Made by a program: the position numbers and the translations under genes. Under the pieces are notes generated by a model, which saw only the letters and a program-made list of their open reading frames with translations, was not told the origin of the DNA and ran no database searches. A stretch of 26,097 nt of DNA, from positions 1-26,097 of IMG/VR virus record IMGVR_UViG_3300009181_000297. The stretch is one strand, 5' to 3'. Origin of the DNA: a virus. Of this stretch, positions 13,156 to 20,154 are shown piece after piece (positions within the stretch are counted from its first letter, which is position 1; every line of letters starts with the position of its first letter).

Positions 13156-13184
13156 TTGACGCAGAGTAGACCGTTTGCTATACT
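13156..13184 (+). promoter_or_regulatory. sigma70-like promoter with conserved 16-nt leader (class 2)
   Basis: TTGACG at 13156-13161 and TATACT at 13179-13184, 17-bp spacer. The predicted transcript starts with GTAGCAGAAATACACA (13191-13206), identical to the starts at 13429 and 15250. AGGAG (13206-13210) then precedes the ATG at 13218. Confidence 0.82.
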
Positions 13185-13217
13185 TAATGAGTAGCAGAAA
13201 TACACAGGAGAACATCA

Positions 13218-13385
13218 ATGTTGACTTACGATATGGACCGAATTTTTCTCGACGATGACGGTAGTTTGGAATCCGAAGAGTCGTATTTCGCCCCGGGTAT
13301 GCTGGAAGCTTATCCTCACTTGTGGGCTGAGCGTAACGACCTGCCGGAAGACTTCAGCGATGCTGAAGAATTGACACTGCCCTAA
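13218..13385 (+). CDS. 55-residue acidic protein, possible small partner of the MoxR/VWA module
   Basis: A short gene with a good Shine-Dalgarno (AGGAG, 7 bp before ATG). The protein MLTYDMDRIFLDDDGS... is very acidic (FLDDDGSLESEESYF, then DLPEDFSDAEELTLP) with no Lys. It has its own promoter whose initial 16 transcribed bases are identical to those of the MoxR and VWA genes, so the three are probably induced together. The charge would suit a DNA mimic, or an adaptor or inhibitor of a basic partner. No family recognised. Confidence 0.72.
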   Translation: MLTYDMDRIFLDDDGSLESEESYFAPGMLEAYPHLWAERNDLPEDFSDAEELTLP

Positions 13386-13393
13386 TTTGGTGG

Positions 13394-13422
13394 TTGACTA
13401 CTTCACACCCGTTTGCTATACT
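13394..13422 (+). promoter_or_regulatory. sigma70-like promoter with conserved 16-nt leader (class 2)
   Basis: TTGACT at 13394-13399 and TATACT at 13417-13422, 17-bp spacer. The leader begins at 13429 with GTAGCAGAAATACACA. AGGAG at 13447-13451 is 14 bp before the ATG at 13466, longer than usual. Confidence 0.82.
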
Positions 13423-13465
13423 AATTGAGTAGCAGAAATACACAACAGGAGATAACACACACAAC

Positions 13466-14575
13466 ATGGCAAAGAATGACAAAGTTTTAGACACCCGTAC
13501 AGTGACCATCGCAGAGGCCAAAAGCCGCGTGGTACGTTGCTTGGCCAAGAAGCGCCCGATTTTCCTCTGGGGCCCTCCGGGCGTGGGCAAGAGCGAGCTG
13601 GTTGCGCAGATTGCCGCAGAAATGGATGGCATCATGATCGACTTCCGCTTGGCCATCCGCCAGCCCACTGACATCATGGGCATTCCGTTCTACAACAAGG
13701 ACAAGGGTGTTATGGACTGGGCGCCGCCCATTGATCTGCCCAGCGCCGAGATGGCTGCTCAGTATCCTGTGGTTGTGTTGTTCCTGGACGAGCTTAATGC
13801 TGCGGCCCCTGCCGTTCAGGCTGCGGCCTATCAGTTGGTACTAGATCGTCGTGTGGGTCAGTATCGCCTGCCAGACAACGTCGTGATTGTGGCTGCTGGT
13901 AATCGCGAAAGCGATAAGGGTGTGACCTTCCGTATGCCCACGCCCCTGGCCAACCGCTTCGTTCACTTAGAAGTTCGCGTGGACTTCGCGACATGGTTTG
14001 ACTGGGCGGTACAGAATAACATTCACAAGGATGTTGTGGGCTACCTGAACTTCAGCAAGGGCGACCTGTTTGACTTCAATACTCAGAGCAGCAGCCGCGC
14101 TTTCGCTACTCCGCGGAGCTGGAAATTCCTTAGCGACTTGCTGGATGACGAAGACATCACTCCTGCTGAGCTCAGCGATCTCAGTGCTGGTACTGTGGGC
14201 GAGGGCATTGCGATCAAGTTCATGGCCCACCGCAAGGTGGCCGCTGATCTTCCCAACCCCACTGATATCCTGCAGGGCAGGGTAACCACGCTGAAGACCA
14301 AAGAAATCAGCGCCAAGTATGCGCTGGTGGTTAGTATGTGTTATGAGCTTAAGGAAGCCGTTCAAAACAAGGTGAGCGACAAAGAGTTTCATGCCATGGC
14401 TGACAATTTTCTTAGCTTCATGATGGACAACTTCGAGACCGAGCTGGTGGTTATGGGTGCTCGTGTGGCACTAGTGACCTACAACTTGCCGTTCCAACCC
14501 ACTAAGCTCAAGAGCTTTCCCAAGTTCAGCCAGAGTTATGGTAAGTATGTTGTGGCGTCTAACACCGTTAGTTAG
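13466..14575 (+). CDS. MoxR-type AAA+ ATPase
   Basis: 369 residues. Walker A is GPPGVGKSE (36-44), Walker B is VVVLFLDELNAA (102-113, with D108 and E109), sensor 1 is AAGN (143-146), and an arginine-finger region lies at PLANRF (R164). This is the MoxR subgroup, whose members work as chaperones with VWA-domain partners to insert metals or remodel complexes. The DUF2201/VWA protein encoded at 15280, under the same promoter and leader type, is the obvious partner. The C-terminal 150 residues are helical and specific. Codon choice favours AAG, GGC and GTG more than in the neighbours, suggesting strong expression. A hairpin follows the gene, and then the pentapeptide gene. Confidence 0.92.
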   Translation: MAKNDKVLDTRTVTIAEAKSRVVRCLAKKRPIFLWGPPGVGKSELVAQIAAEMDGIMIDFRLAIRQPTDIMGIPFYNKDKGVMDWAPPIDLPSAEMAAQYPVVVLFLDELNAAAPAVQAAAYQLVLDRRVGQYRLPDNVVIVAAGNRESDKGVTFRMPTPLANRFVHLEVRVDFATWFDWAVQNNIHKDVVGYLNFSKGDLFDFNTQSSSRAFATPRSWKFLSDLLDDEDITPAELSDLSAGTVGEGIAIKFMAHRKVAADLPNPTDILQGRVTTLKTKEISAKYALVVSMCYELKEAVQNKVSDKEFHAMADNFLSFMMDNFETELVVMGARVALVTYNLPFQPTKLKSFPKFSQSYGKYVVASNTVS

Positions 14576-14622
14576 ATCGTTCTCCTGCTGGGGCTGAGTT
14601 GTGTCAGTCCCTGCTACACCAA

Positions 14623-14648
14623 GCCGGGTGCGGGAAACCGCACCCGGC
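14623..14648 (+). terminator. hairpin after the MoxR gene (11-bp stem, GAAA loop)
   Basis: GCCGGGTGCGG and CCGCACCCGGC pair perfectly around a GAAA tetraloop. No T run follows (TACTGT), so it may terminate weakly, stabilise the mRNA 3' end, or attenuate the downstream pentapeptide gene, which has no clear promoter of its own. Confidence 0.6.
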
Positions 14649-14689
14649 TACTGTATTCAGTGAATAGCTTGTTGAGTAGGAGATCACAG

Positions 14690-15058
14690 ATGACCGTCAA
14701 CGGATATATTATCGAACCAGGTGCTTACCTCAGTGGTGCAGACCTCAGAAATTCTAGCCTCAGGGGTGCTAACCTCAAGTATGCTGACCTTAGTGGTGCT
14801 ACCCTCATACTTGCTACCCTCAGTGGTGCTGACCTCAGTGGTGCTGATCTCAGTGGTGCTGACCTCAGTGGTGCTGACCTCAGCAGTGCTGACCTCAGTG
14901 GTGCTGATCTCAGTGGTGCTGACCTCAGTGGTGCTTGGCTCAGGGAAACCAAGTTCACCGCAGATCAGCTGATGTGGTTGACATTGACTGGGCAGATCAC
15001 ACCTGATCAGGCTGCTGGATGTAACGTGTTGAAAACAAAGGATTTACTAACTTGCTGA
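14690..15058 (+). CDS. pentapeptide-repeat protein
   Basis: 122 residues. The start at 14690 has GTAGGAG 7 bp upstream. Residues about 13-84 are tandem A(D/N)LSG/x pentapeptides forming the usual right-handed quadrilateral beta helix. Some family members mimic DNA and protect gyrase (Qnr, MfpA); many have no known role. The central repeats are nearly identical at the DNA level (15-bp unit GGTGCTGACCTCAGT), so the array may change length by slippage. The C-terminal tail [22 protein letters not shown] is similar to tails of other pentapeptide proteins. It lies between the MoxR and VWA genes. Confidence 0.88.
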   Translation: MTVNGYIIEPGAYLSGADLRNSSLRGANLKYADLSGATLILATLSGADLSGADLSGADLSGADLSSADLSGADLSGADLSGAWLRETKFTADQLMWLTLTGQITPDQAAGCNVLKTKDLLTC

Positions 15059-15214
15059 AAACACAGCACTTAGACACGCATCGATCAGGCCCCAGCGGGG
15101 TCAGAGTACCCCAACCCATCTCAGAATGCGTTGTCGGGCGTTTCTGGGCTGATTCCGGGCATGAAGTAACCCCACAGCGACCCCAAATTACCCTTAACGA
15201 CTGCAATCAATCAG

Positions 15215-15243
15215 TTGACACTGATTTCCCCGTTTGCTATAAT
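15215..15243 (+). promoter_or_regulatory. sigma70-like promoter with conserved 16-nt leader (class 2)
   Basis: TTGACA at 15215-15220 and TATAAT at 15238-15243, 17-bp spacer with TTTGC before the -10. GTAGCAGAAATACACA begins at 15250, AAGGA is at 15265-15269 and the ATG at 15280. The preceding 150 bp (15059-15214) hold no gene that I can support. Confidence 0.87.
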
Positions 15244-15279
15244 AGTTGAGTAGCAGAAATACACAAGGATAACGACTCC

Positions 15280-16581
15280 ATGAGCGCAACGATCCCAGCA
15301 AAGAAGTCTCGTAAGAAGAAACAGTTTGAGTGCAATGTTACCGATCAGCCCATCAGCAAGGAACTGCAGGCCCGAGTCCGTGACAAGCTGATCACAGCTC
15401 GTGTGGGCTTACTAATCAAGAAACCGTTCTTTGGTAACATTGCTACCCGACTCACGCTGACCGCCGCCGATGAATGGTGTAGCACGGCAGCCACAGACGG
15501 ACGCCACTTCTACTACAACCACGCATTCGTGGACGCCCTGAAGCCGCGTGAGATAGAGTTTCTATTTGGGCACGAAGTACTGCATGTGGTGTATGAGCAC
15601 ATGGATCGGCGTGGCGATCGTGATGGCATGTTACACAACGTTGCCTGTGACTATGTGGTGAATCAGGATCTGGTGGATCAAAAAGTGGGCGATCTCATCA
15701 CCACGGTGCCTGCCTTGATTGATCGCAAGTATTCTGGCTGGAGCTCAGAGCAGGTATATGATGACCTGTTCAAGAATGCTGACAAGATCAACATGCAGGA
15801 CCTGCTGGATCAGTTGCTGGACGAGCACATGGATGGCGATGGTGAGCCCAAAGACGGCAAAGACGGCGAGGAAGGCAGCGAGCCCGGCGAAGGCGGGGGC
15901 AAGCGACCACGGCTCAGTGACCAAGATCGGCGTCAGATCCGTGACGATATCCGTGAAGCAGTGCTCAACGCTGCCAAACAGTGCTCGGCTGGTGACTTGC
16001 CGGGCGGTGTTCAGCGTATGGTCAAGGATCTCACTGAACCGCAGATGAACTGGCGTGAACTATTGCGCATGAGCCTGGACAGTACGGCACAGGCTGATTA
16101 CAGTTGGCTCAGCGTGAGTCGCAGGGGCTGGGACCTGGATGCCATACTGCCGGGCATGGTGCCGGATACGCAGGTTGATATCTGTGTGGCCATTGACATG
16201 AGCGGCAGTATTGGTGACGCACAGGCTCGTGACTTCCTCAGCGAGATCAACGGCATCATGGGTCAGTTTGATCAATATAAGGTTCATGTGTGGTGCTTTG
16301 ATACTGCGGTGCATAATCCTCAGGTGTTTACCAGCGATGACCTAGTTGACATCCGTGACTACCGCCTGGCTGGCGGCGGTGGGACCAGCTTTGACGCCAA
16401 CTGGGCGTGGATGAAGAAAAATAACATCGAGCCCAAGCGATTGGTTTTTCTAACTGATGGATACACTTATGACGGCTGGGGTGACGCCCAGTACTGCGAT
16501 ACCATATTTGTAATTCATGGTAACCCTGGTTGTACGGCACCACATGGAATCACGACGCATTACACTGAACACAAACGATAA
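15280..16581 (+). CDS. DUF2201-type putative metallopeptidase fused to a VWA domain, MoxR partner
   Basis: 433 residues. The N-terminal domain (about 25-180) has a zinc-type H98-E-V-L-H102 with H107 and NVACDYVVN, the pattern of the DUF2201 putative metallopeptidase. A highly acidic, glycine-rich linker (DGDGEPKDGKDGEEG, about 185-210) follows. The C-terminal VWA domain has a complete metal-dependent adhesion site: D306-M-S308-G-S310, T369 in GGGGTSFD and D393 in FLTDGYTYD. This architecture pairs with MoxR ATPases in bacteria and large phages; the combined role is probably protein-complex remodelling, not proven proteolysis. It shares the promoter leader with the MoxR gene at 13466. Strong terminator downstream. 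Confidence 0.9.
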   Translation: MSATIPAKKSRKKKQFECNVTDQPISKELQARVRDKLITARVGLLIKKPFFGNIATRLTLTAADEWCSTAATDGRHFYYNHAFVDALKPREIEFLFGHEVLHVVYEHMDRRGDRDGMLHNVACDYVVNQDLVDQKVGDLITTVPALIDRKYSGWSSEQVYDDLFKNADKINMQDLLDQLLDEHMDGDGEPKDGKDGEEGSEPGEGGGKRPRLSDQDRRQIRDDIREAVLNAAKQCSAGDLPGGVQRMVKDLTEPQMNWRELLRMSLDSTAQADYSWLSVSRRGWDLDAILPGMVPDTQVDICVAIDMSGSIGDAQARDFLSEINGIMGQFDQYKVHVWCFDTAVHNPQVFTSDDLVDIRDYRLAGGGGTSFDANWAWMKKNNIEPKRLVFLTDGYTYDGWGDAQYCDTIFVIHGNPGCTAPHGITTHYTEHKR

Positions 16582-16592
16582 TCTCTCACCAA

Positions 16593-16618
16593 GCCCGGGC
16601 CAGTTACCTGGCCCGGGC
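16593..16618 (+). terminator. intrinsic terminator after the VWA gene
   Basis: GCCCGGGCCAG (16593-16603) pairs with CTGGCCCGGGC (16608-16618) around TTAC, followed by CTTTCC. An 11-bp, nearly all G-C stem. Confidence 0.8.
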
Positions 16619-16627
16619 CTTTCCTAT

Positions 16628-16924
16628 ATGAAAGTTTCCAGTCTACCTGATGTTAAGAAACATGTATTACAGCATCCCAGGATAGTATATCGCCTGCCGC
16701 CGCATTTCCACACGGTACATCTAAATACCAGCCATGCTACATCCACATTAGGAGGTGCAGATTCAGCCATACAAGAGCTAATCAGATTGGCACTGGGCCG
16801 ACTCAGTAGTAGAATATTTGTGGAAATGAGGCATAGGGTGGAGTTGCTGGTGTTGGGTTTTGAAGATCCCGCTGACCTGACCTTCTTTGTGCTGATGCTG
16901 CCACCCCCTTGGCAAGTGAAATAA
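16628..16924 (+). CDS. small hypothetical protein, possible distant member of the FxLRW family
   Basis: 98 residues starting MKVSSLPDVKKHV. The C-terminal part VELLVLGFEDPADLTFFVLML resembles the C-terminal signature of the tandem proteins at 7541-8392 (aromatic strand, short acidic helix, F-x-L), but the final RW is replaced by a PPPW ending. The start follows the terminator by about 10 bp, with only TTTCC and no Shine-Dalgarno, so expression of this gene is unclear. Confidence 0.65.
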   Translation: MKVSSLPDVKKHVLQHPRIVYRLPPHFHTVHLNTSHATSTLGGADSAIQELIRLALGRLSSRIFVEMRHRVELLVLGFEDPADLTFFVLMLPPPWQVK

Positions 16925-16957
16925 TTCATGCTGTGAAGTAGCAAGATAAGTACTAAT

Positions 16958-17176
16958 ATGGACCAACTAACTGAAAATAAAACTCTCGCGCTGAATCTCA
17001 GTGATATCAGACTGAGTGCAGAAATCATCGCAACCTGCACCCAGCGCGGCGCATTCAAAGCAGAAGAACTTACCACGGTGGGTACAGTTTATGATCGTCT
17101 GGCAGCATTCCTGGCTGCCAGCGAGCAGAGTCAGGCTGCAGAAACCCAAGCCCCTGACACAGATACCCAGGAATAA
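16958..17176 (+). CDS. small helical phage protein
   Basis: 72 residues: a first strand/helix LALNLSDIRLSAEIIATCTQRGAFKAEELTTVGTVYDRLAAFL, then an acidic, disordered tail rich in Gln, Ala and Thr. This design (a strand-like start, an 'LxxRxxFxAxEL' helix pair and a polar tail) is common in short T4-like phage proteins of unknown function. There is no Shine-Dalgarno; the sequence TAAGTACTAAT just before the ATG is a poor leaderless -10 candidate. Confidence 0.72.
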   Translation: MDQLTENKTLALNLSDIRLSAEIIATCTQRGAFKAEELTTVGTVYDRLAAFLAASEQSQAAETQAPDTDTQE

Positions 17177-17189
17177 AGGACTCATACCA

Positions 17190-17861
17190 ATGAAACACGT
17201 CGGTCGCCATGGCGATAAAAAAGTGGTCGTACTTTACAGAACAGTTCCTGACGAAGACCACATGTGTCTGGTCAGCTACAGTGACACCTTGCCCAGGATC
17301 TATCACGACGGTGTGATGAAAGTACTGGAAAGCAAGCAAGGTCAGGACGCAGGTGAGCTGGCTGATGTGCTGCACCGGCATCTGCTGCCAGATGGAACCA
17401 ACATTCTGCAATCCATTCACAAAACTGGGCTGATTAAGAAAGTGCCGTCCAGTCAGGTAATCATGACCCCGGATCCACGCAACAGTGTCAGGCTGGATGA
17501 GCTCAATAAGATCCTTAAAGAAATGAGTCAGGGCCAGGATGCAGTGCGCCGAATGGCCGAACTGGATGCTCAGGCTGGAATGCGAGATCCTCAGAAAAGC
17601 GATAAGATCCCAGCTTCCATGCGAAGTGCTGATGCGCTGAGCGACTCAGCAATTGCTCAGAATCTCAGATCTCAGGCTGAGCGTATGCAGTCTGAAGCCA
17701 ACAGCTTGCTGGCTGAGTCACAACGTCTTATGACCGAAGCTGATCAGATGTCCAGCAATGCCTCTGAGCAAGTGAATCAGGTGCAGGTTGCCAGAAAGGC
17801 AAAGAAAGATGCAACCGCTACCGCTCCTGTGCGTAGACGACGTCGTCCAGTTGCAGGGTAA
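17190..17861 (+). CDS. conserved phage protein with coiled-coil C-terminus
   Basis: 223 residues starting MKHVGRHGDKKVVVLYRTVPDEDHMCLVSYSD. The N-terminal 110 residues form a domain I recognise from hypothetical proteins of T4-like phages and cyanophages (VPDEDHMCLV, LPRIYHDGVMKVLES, LADVLHRHLLPDG). A helical region then leads to a long coiled coil at about 155-205 (heptads rich in Ala, Gln, Glu and Met) and a very basic end (VRRRRRPVAG). It starts 13 bp after the previous stop, with AAAGGA upstream. A structural or scaffold-like role is possible but unproven. Confidence 0.82.
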   Translation: MKHVGRHGDKKVVVLYRTVPDEDHMCLVSYSDTLPRIYHDGVMKVLESKQGQDAGELADVLHRHLLPDGTNILQSIHKTGLIKKVPSSQVIMTPDPRNSVRLDELNKILKEMSQGQDAVRRMAELDAQAGMRDPQKSDKIPASMRSADALSDSAIAQNLRSQAERMQSEANSLLAESQRLMTEADQMSSNASEQVNQVQVARKAKKDATATAPVRRRRRPVAG

Positions 17862-18150
17862 CCCCACAGTGGGTACTGATTGGAATTTGCTGCTGGATCA
17901 ACTGACTATGGTCACAGTTCCCACTGTGATGGTGAGACAGGTGCAGTTCACGTATCCCAATGACCCCACTGTTACGCTGGATCTAGATGAATTAGATCCC
18001 GAGAGTTTAGTATTATTTGGCCAGATGTTGACCGAAGCAAATAACTCTACTGGGTCAATCCAACTAATAGTGGATCTAACCATACTCCGCAGCATCGTGG
18101 AACCCATAGTGAATCGTATATTAGCTGAATTGCCAGCACGATACCAATGA
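17809..18150 (+). CDS. hypothetical protein overlapping the coiled-coil gene
   Basis: 113 residues if the ATG at 17809 is used; this overlaps the upstream gene by 53 bp, so a later start such as the ATG at 17908 is possible. The reliable part (VRQVQFTYPNDPTVTLDLDELDPESLVLFGQMLTEAN, then IQLIVDLTILRSIVEPIVNRILAEL) is acidic and helical. The end overlaps the DHFR start by 4 bp (ATGA). No family recognised. Confidence 0.6.
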   Translation: MQPLPLLCVDDVVQLQGNPTVGTDWNLLLDQLTMVTVPTVMVRQVQFTYPNDPTVTLDLDELDPESLVLFGQMLTEANNSTGSIQLIVDLTILRSIVEPIVNRILAELPARYQ

Positions 18151-18734
18151 ATACATTGAATACATTACCCTGGATCACGGCAATATTTGCCACAGACAGT
18201 GCAGGGGGCATGGGGGCAAATGGCTCCATGCCCTGGCCCAGACTGACTGCAGATATGCGAAACTTTCAGGCCATAACCAAGGGTAACGCCGTTATCATGG
18301 GTCGCAACACCTGGGACAGTGACATGCCCACACCGCTGCCCGGCCGATATAATGTTGTGGTCACACGCCGTGCGTTACCGTTGGCAGGTGTGGCCGCAGT
18401 GGTGAGTGGTGATCCAGCTGGCATTATTGCTATACTACCGCACACCCTGGTGTTAGACCACTATTCCACAACATTCCCCTCAGCATGGTATGTGATCGGC
18501 GGAGCTGACATACTGCGTCAGTGGCTGCCATATTGTCAGCGTGTGGTGCATACACAGCTTCAGGATACCTGGCCCTGTGATACCTATTTCCCACAGTCAG
18601 AGTGGCAGTCAGAGTTTGAGCCTGATGGAGTCCAGCAGTTGCAGTACACTGTGCCAGTGCCATTTACTATAACATCATATCTAAAGACAACATCCTGGCA
18701 GCGTCCCCAGCAGCGGGGCGTCTGCGGATCGTGA
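18147..18734 (+). CDS. folA: dihydrofolate reductase
   Basis: 195 residues. DHFR regenerates tetrahydrofolate using NADPH, which is needed because thymidylate synthase, encoded next, oxidises it. Visible elements are GGMGANGSMPWPRLTADMRNF (the Met20 loop and the folate-binding acidic residue D36), IMGRNTWDS (NADPH site), PLPGRYNVVVTRR and YVIGGADI. It is slightly longer than E. coli FolA (159) because of a C-terminal extension. The start is in ATGA overlap with the previous gene. T4 has the same gene pair (frd-td). Confidence 0.92.
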   Translation: MNTLNTLPWITAIFATDSAGGMGANGSMPWPRLTADMRNFQAITKGNAVIMGRNTWDSDMPTPLPGRYNVVVTRRALPLAGVAAVVSGDPAGIIAILPHTLVLDHYSTTFPSAWYVIGGADILRQWLPYCQRVVHTQLQDTWPCDTYFPQSEWQSEFEPDGVQQLQYTVPVPFTITSYLKTTSWQRPQQRGVCGS

Positions 18735-18752
18735 AAAAGTGAATATTACCTC

Positions 18753-19589
18753 ATGAAAACATATTTAGAATCATTACAACATGTACTGGATCACGGAACT
18801 GATGCCCAGGATCGCACTGGCATTGGCACTAGATCTGTGTTTGGAATGCAGATGCGATTTGATTTATCTGCTGGGTTTCCCGCAGTGACCACAAAAAAAT
18901 TAGCCTGGCAAGCTGTGGTAGGTGAGCTGCTGTGGTTCCTGGAAGGTTCTGATGATGTGCGCAGGCTCAGTGAGCTGACACACGGAGTGCCAGACCAGAA
19001 AACCATCTGGCATGAAAATGTCAACTCACCAGGCTGGCAAGCCAGATATCCTGGCACAACTCATGCTGGAGCCATTTACGGGGTTCAGTGGCGTCGCTGG
19101 GGGCTGGTGAATCGGCCACTGGATCAGATTGCCCAGTTGATTGCTGGCATCCAGAAAGATCCCCAGGGTCGCAGGCATATCATCACTGCATGGAATCCTG
19201 ATGAGTTGGAGGACATGTGTTTGCCGCCATGCCATGTACTGAGTCAGTTCTATGTGCGCAACGGTAAACTCAGTTGCCAGATGTATCAAAGATCTGCAGA
19301 TATGTTCCTGGGCGTTCCGTTTAATATTGCCAGCTACAGTCTGCTGACCCACATGATTGCTCAGATGTGTGGATTACAAGTGGGCGACTTTGTTCACACC
19401 ATTGGTGATGCGCATATCTATCACAATCATGTTGATGCGGTGCGTGAGCAACTGAGCCGTACACCCTATGCTGCCCCCACATTATGGATCAATCCTGATG
19501 TCAGCAATATCGACATCTTCAAACCCACAGACTTTAGACTGGAAAACTACCAGTGTCATGCAGCTATCAAGGCAGCCATGGCAGTATGA
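18753..19589 (+). CDS. thyA: thymidylate synthase
   Basis: 278 residues (264 in E. coli). It makes dTMP from dUMP with methylene-tetrahydrofolate. The sequence has DRTGIGTRSVFG, TTKKLAWQAVVGELLWFLEG, GAIYGVQWRRW, the catalytic C160 in LPPCHV, QRSADMFLGVPFNIASYSLL, and GDAHIYHNH for the dUMP pocket. It appears complete and active. It follows folA by 18 bp without a strong Shine-Dalgarno. The TGA stop overlaps the next ATG. No intron is present, unlike T4 td. Confidence 0.96.
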   Translation: MKTYLESLQHVLDHGTDAQDRTGIGTRSVFGMQMRFDLSAGFPAVTTKKLAWQAVVGELLWFLEGSDDVRRLSELTHGVPDQKTIWHENVNSPGWQARYPGTTHAGAIYGVQWRRWGLVNRPLDQIAQLIAGIQKDPQGRRHIITAWNPDELEDMCLPPCHVLSQFYVRNGKLSCQMYQRSADMFLGVPFNIASYSLLTHMIAQMCGLQVGDFVHTIGDAHIYHNHVDAVREQLSRTPYAAPTLWINPDVSNIDIFKPTDFRLENYQCHAAIKAAMAV

Positions 19590-19840
19590 TTATTGACCAG
19601 TGGAATATCGGTGACGTTGAAGATCCCATGATGCTGCTGGAAGCTCGTATTGCAGAGTTCTGGGACAGTCCCATAGGACACTGGGTAACTGATCTGGGTA
19701 TCACCACCAATATGGTGGAAGACATTGATTATTATCACAAGGTTAACGTATTTCAGGTGACTGCACAACTGGATCAGATGCAACTGGTAGAGTATTGCCT
19801 GCGGTGGCCAGGCAGGCCTGGAGAATGGAGATTTTCTTGA
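19586..19840 (+). CDS. small hypothetical protein with YCLRW motif
   Basis: 84 residues from the ATG overlapping the thyA stop. The end VNVFQVTAQLDQMQLVEYCLRWPG recalls the F-x-L-R-W signature of the tandem family at 7541-8392, followed by a short extension (GRPGEWRFS). The N-terminal part is acidic (DQWNIGDVEDPMMLLEARIAEFW). It could be a dispersed family member. The end overlaps the following gene by 16 bp. Confidence 0.68.
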   Translation: MIIDQWNIGDVEDPMMLLEARIAEFWDSPIGHWVTDLGITTNMVEDIDYYHKVNVFQVTAQLDQMQLVEYCLRWPGRPGEWRFS

Positions 19841-20142
19841 CCCCAGAGCTGATATGTTTGGAAAACAGTGTTCAGGAAACTCGATGGATAAGAACACTGA
19901 TGCACAATTACCAAATGTATGCCATCGAAAGCCAATCCTATGCTAAAATAGATATAGGCGGCTATGCAATGGAGTTCAGCAACACTGCTGAATTTAACGG
20001 TTGGCTGAACCAACAAATCAGCACCGGCTGGACAGTGACTTTCAGGGCAATAGAATCTGCGAATTTAGTGGATTCAGAAACCCTACACCGTCTACAAAGC
20101 CGAGTTTTTCAGGTGCTTCGGCGCCATACATCAAGCAAATAA
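19825..20142 (+). CDS. hypothetical protein
   Basis: 105 residues from the ATG at 19825, which overlaps the previous gene. There is a predicted alpha/beta pattern (MEIFLTPELICLENSVQETRWIRTLMHNY, then YAKIDIGGYAMEFSNTAEFNGWLNQQISTGWTVTFRAIES). The closing helix is basic (LQSRVFQVLRRHTSSK). No family recognised. It ends 12 bp before the secreted-protein gene. Confidence 0.65.
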   Translation: MEIFLTPELICLENSVQETRWIRTLMHNYQMYAIESQSYAKIDIGGYAMEFSNTAEFNGWLNQQISTGWTVTFRAIESANLVDSETLHRLQSRVFQVLRRHTSSK

Positions 20143-20154
20143 AGAGGAATAATA

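Noticed and set aside
14820-14940. Regular short repeats resembling a CRISPR array
   Set aside because: The units are contiguous 15-mers without spacers, and encode pentapeptide repeats.
14725-14958. Antisense open frame rich in APLRS repeats
   Set aside because: It mirrors the pentapeptide repeats and has no start signals.
15052-15249. Open frame of 65 codons before the VWA gene
   Set aside because: It begins with TTG inside the pentapeptide gene and runs through the complete promoter at 15215-15243.
16923-16957. Possible leaderless promoter before the gene at 16958
   Set aside because: GATAAG and TTCATG match the consensus poorly, and the spacing is wrong compared with the other promoters.
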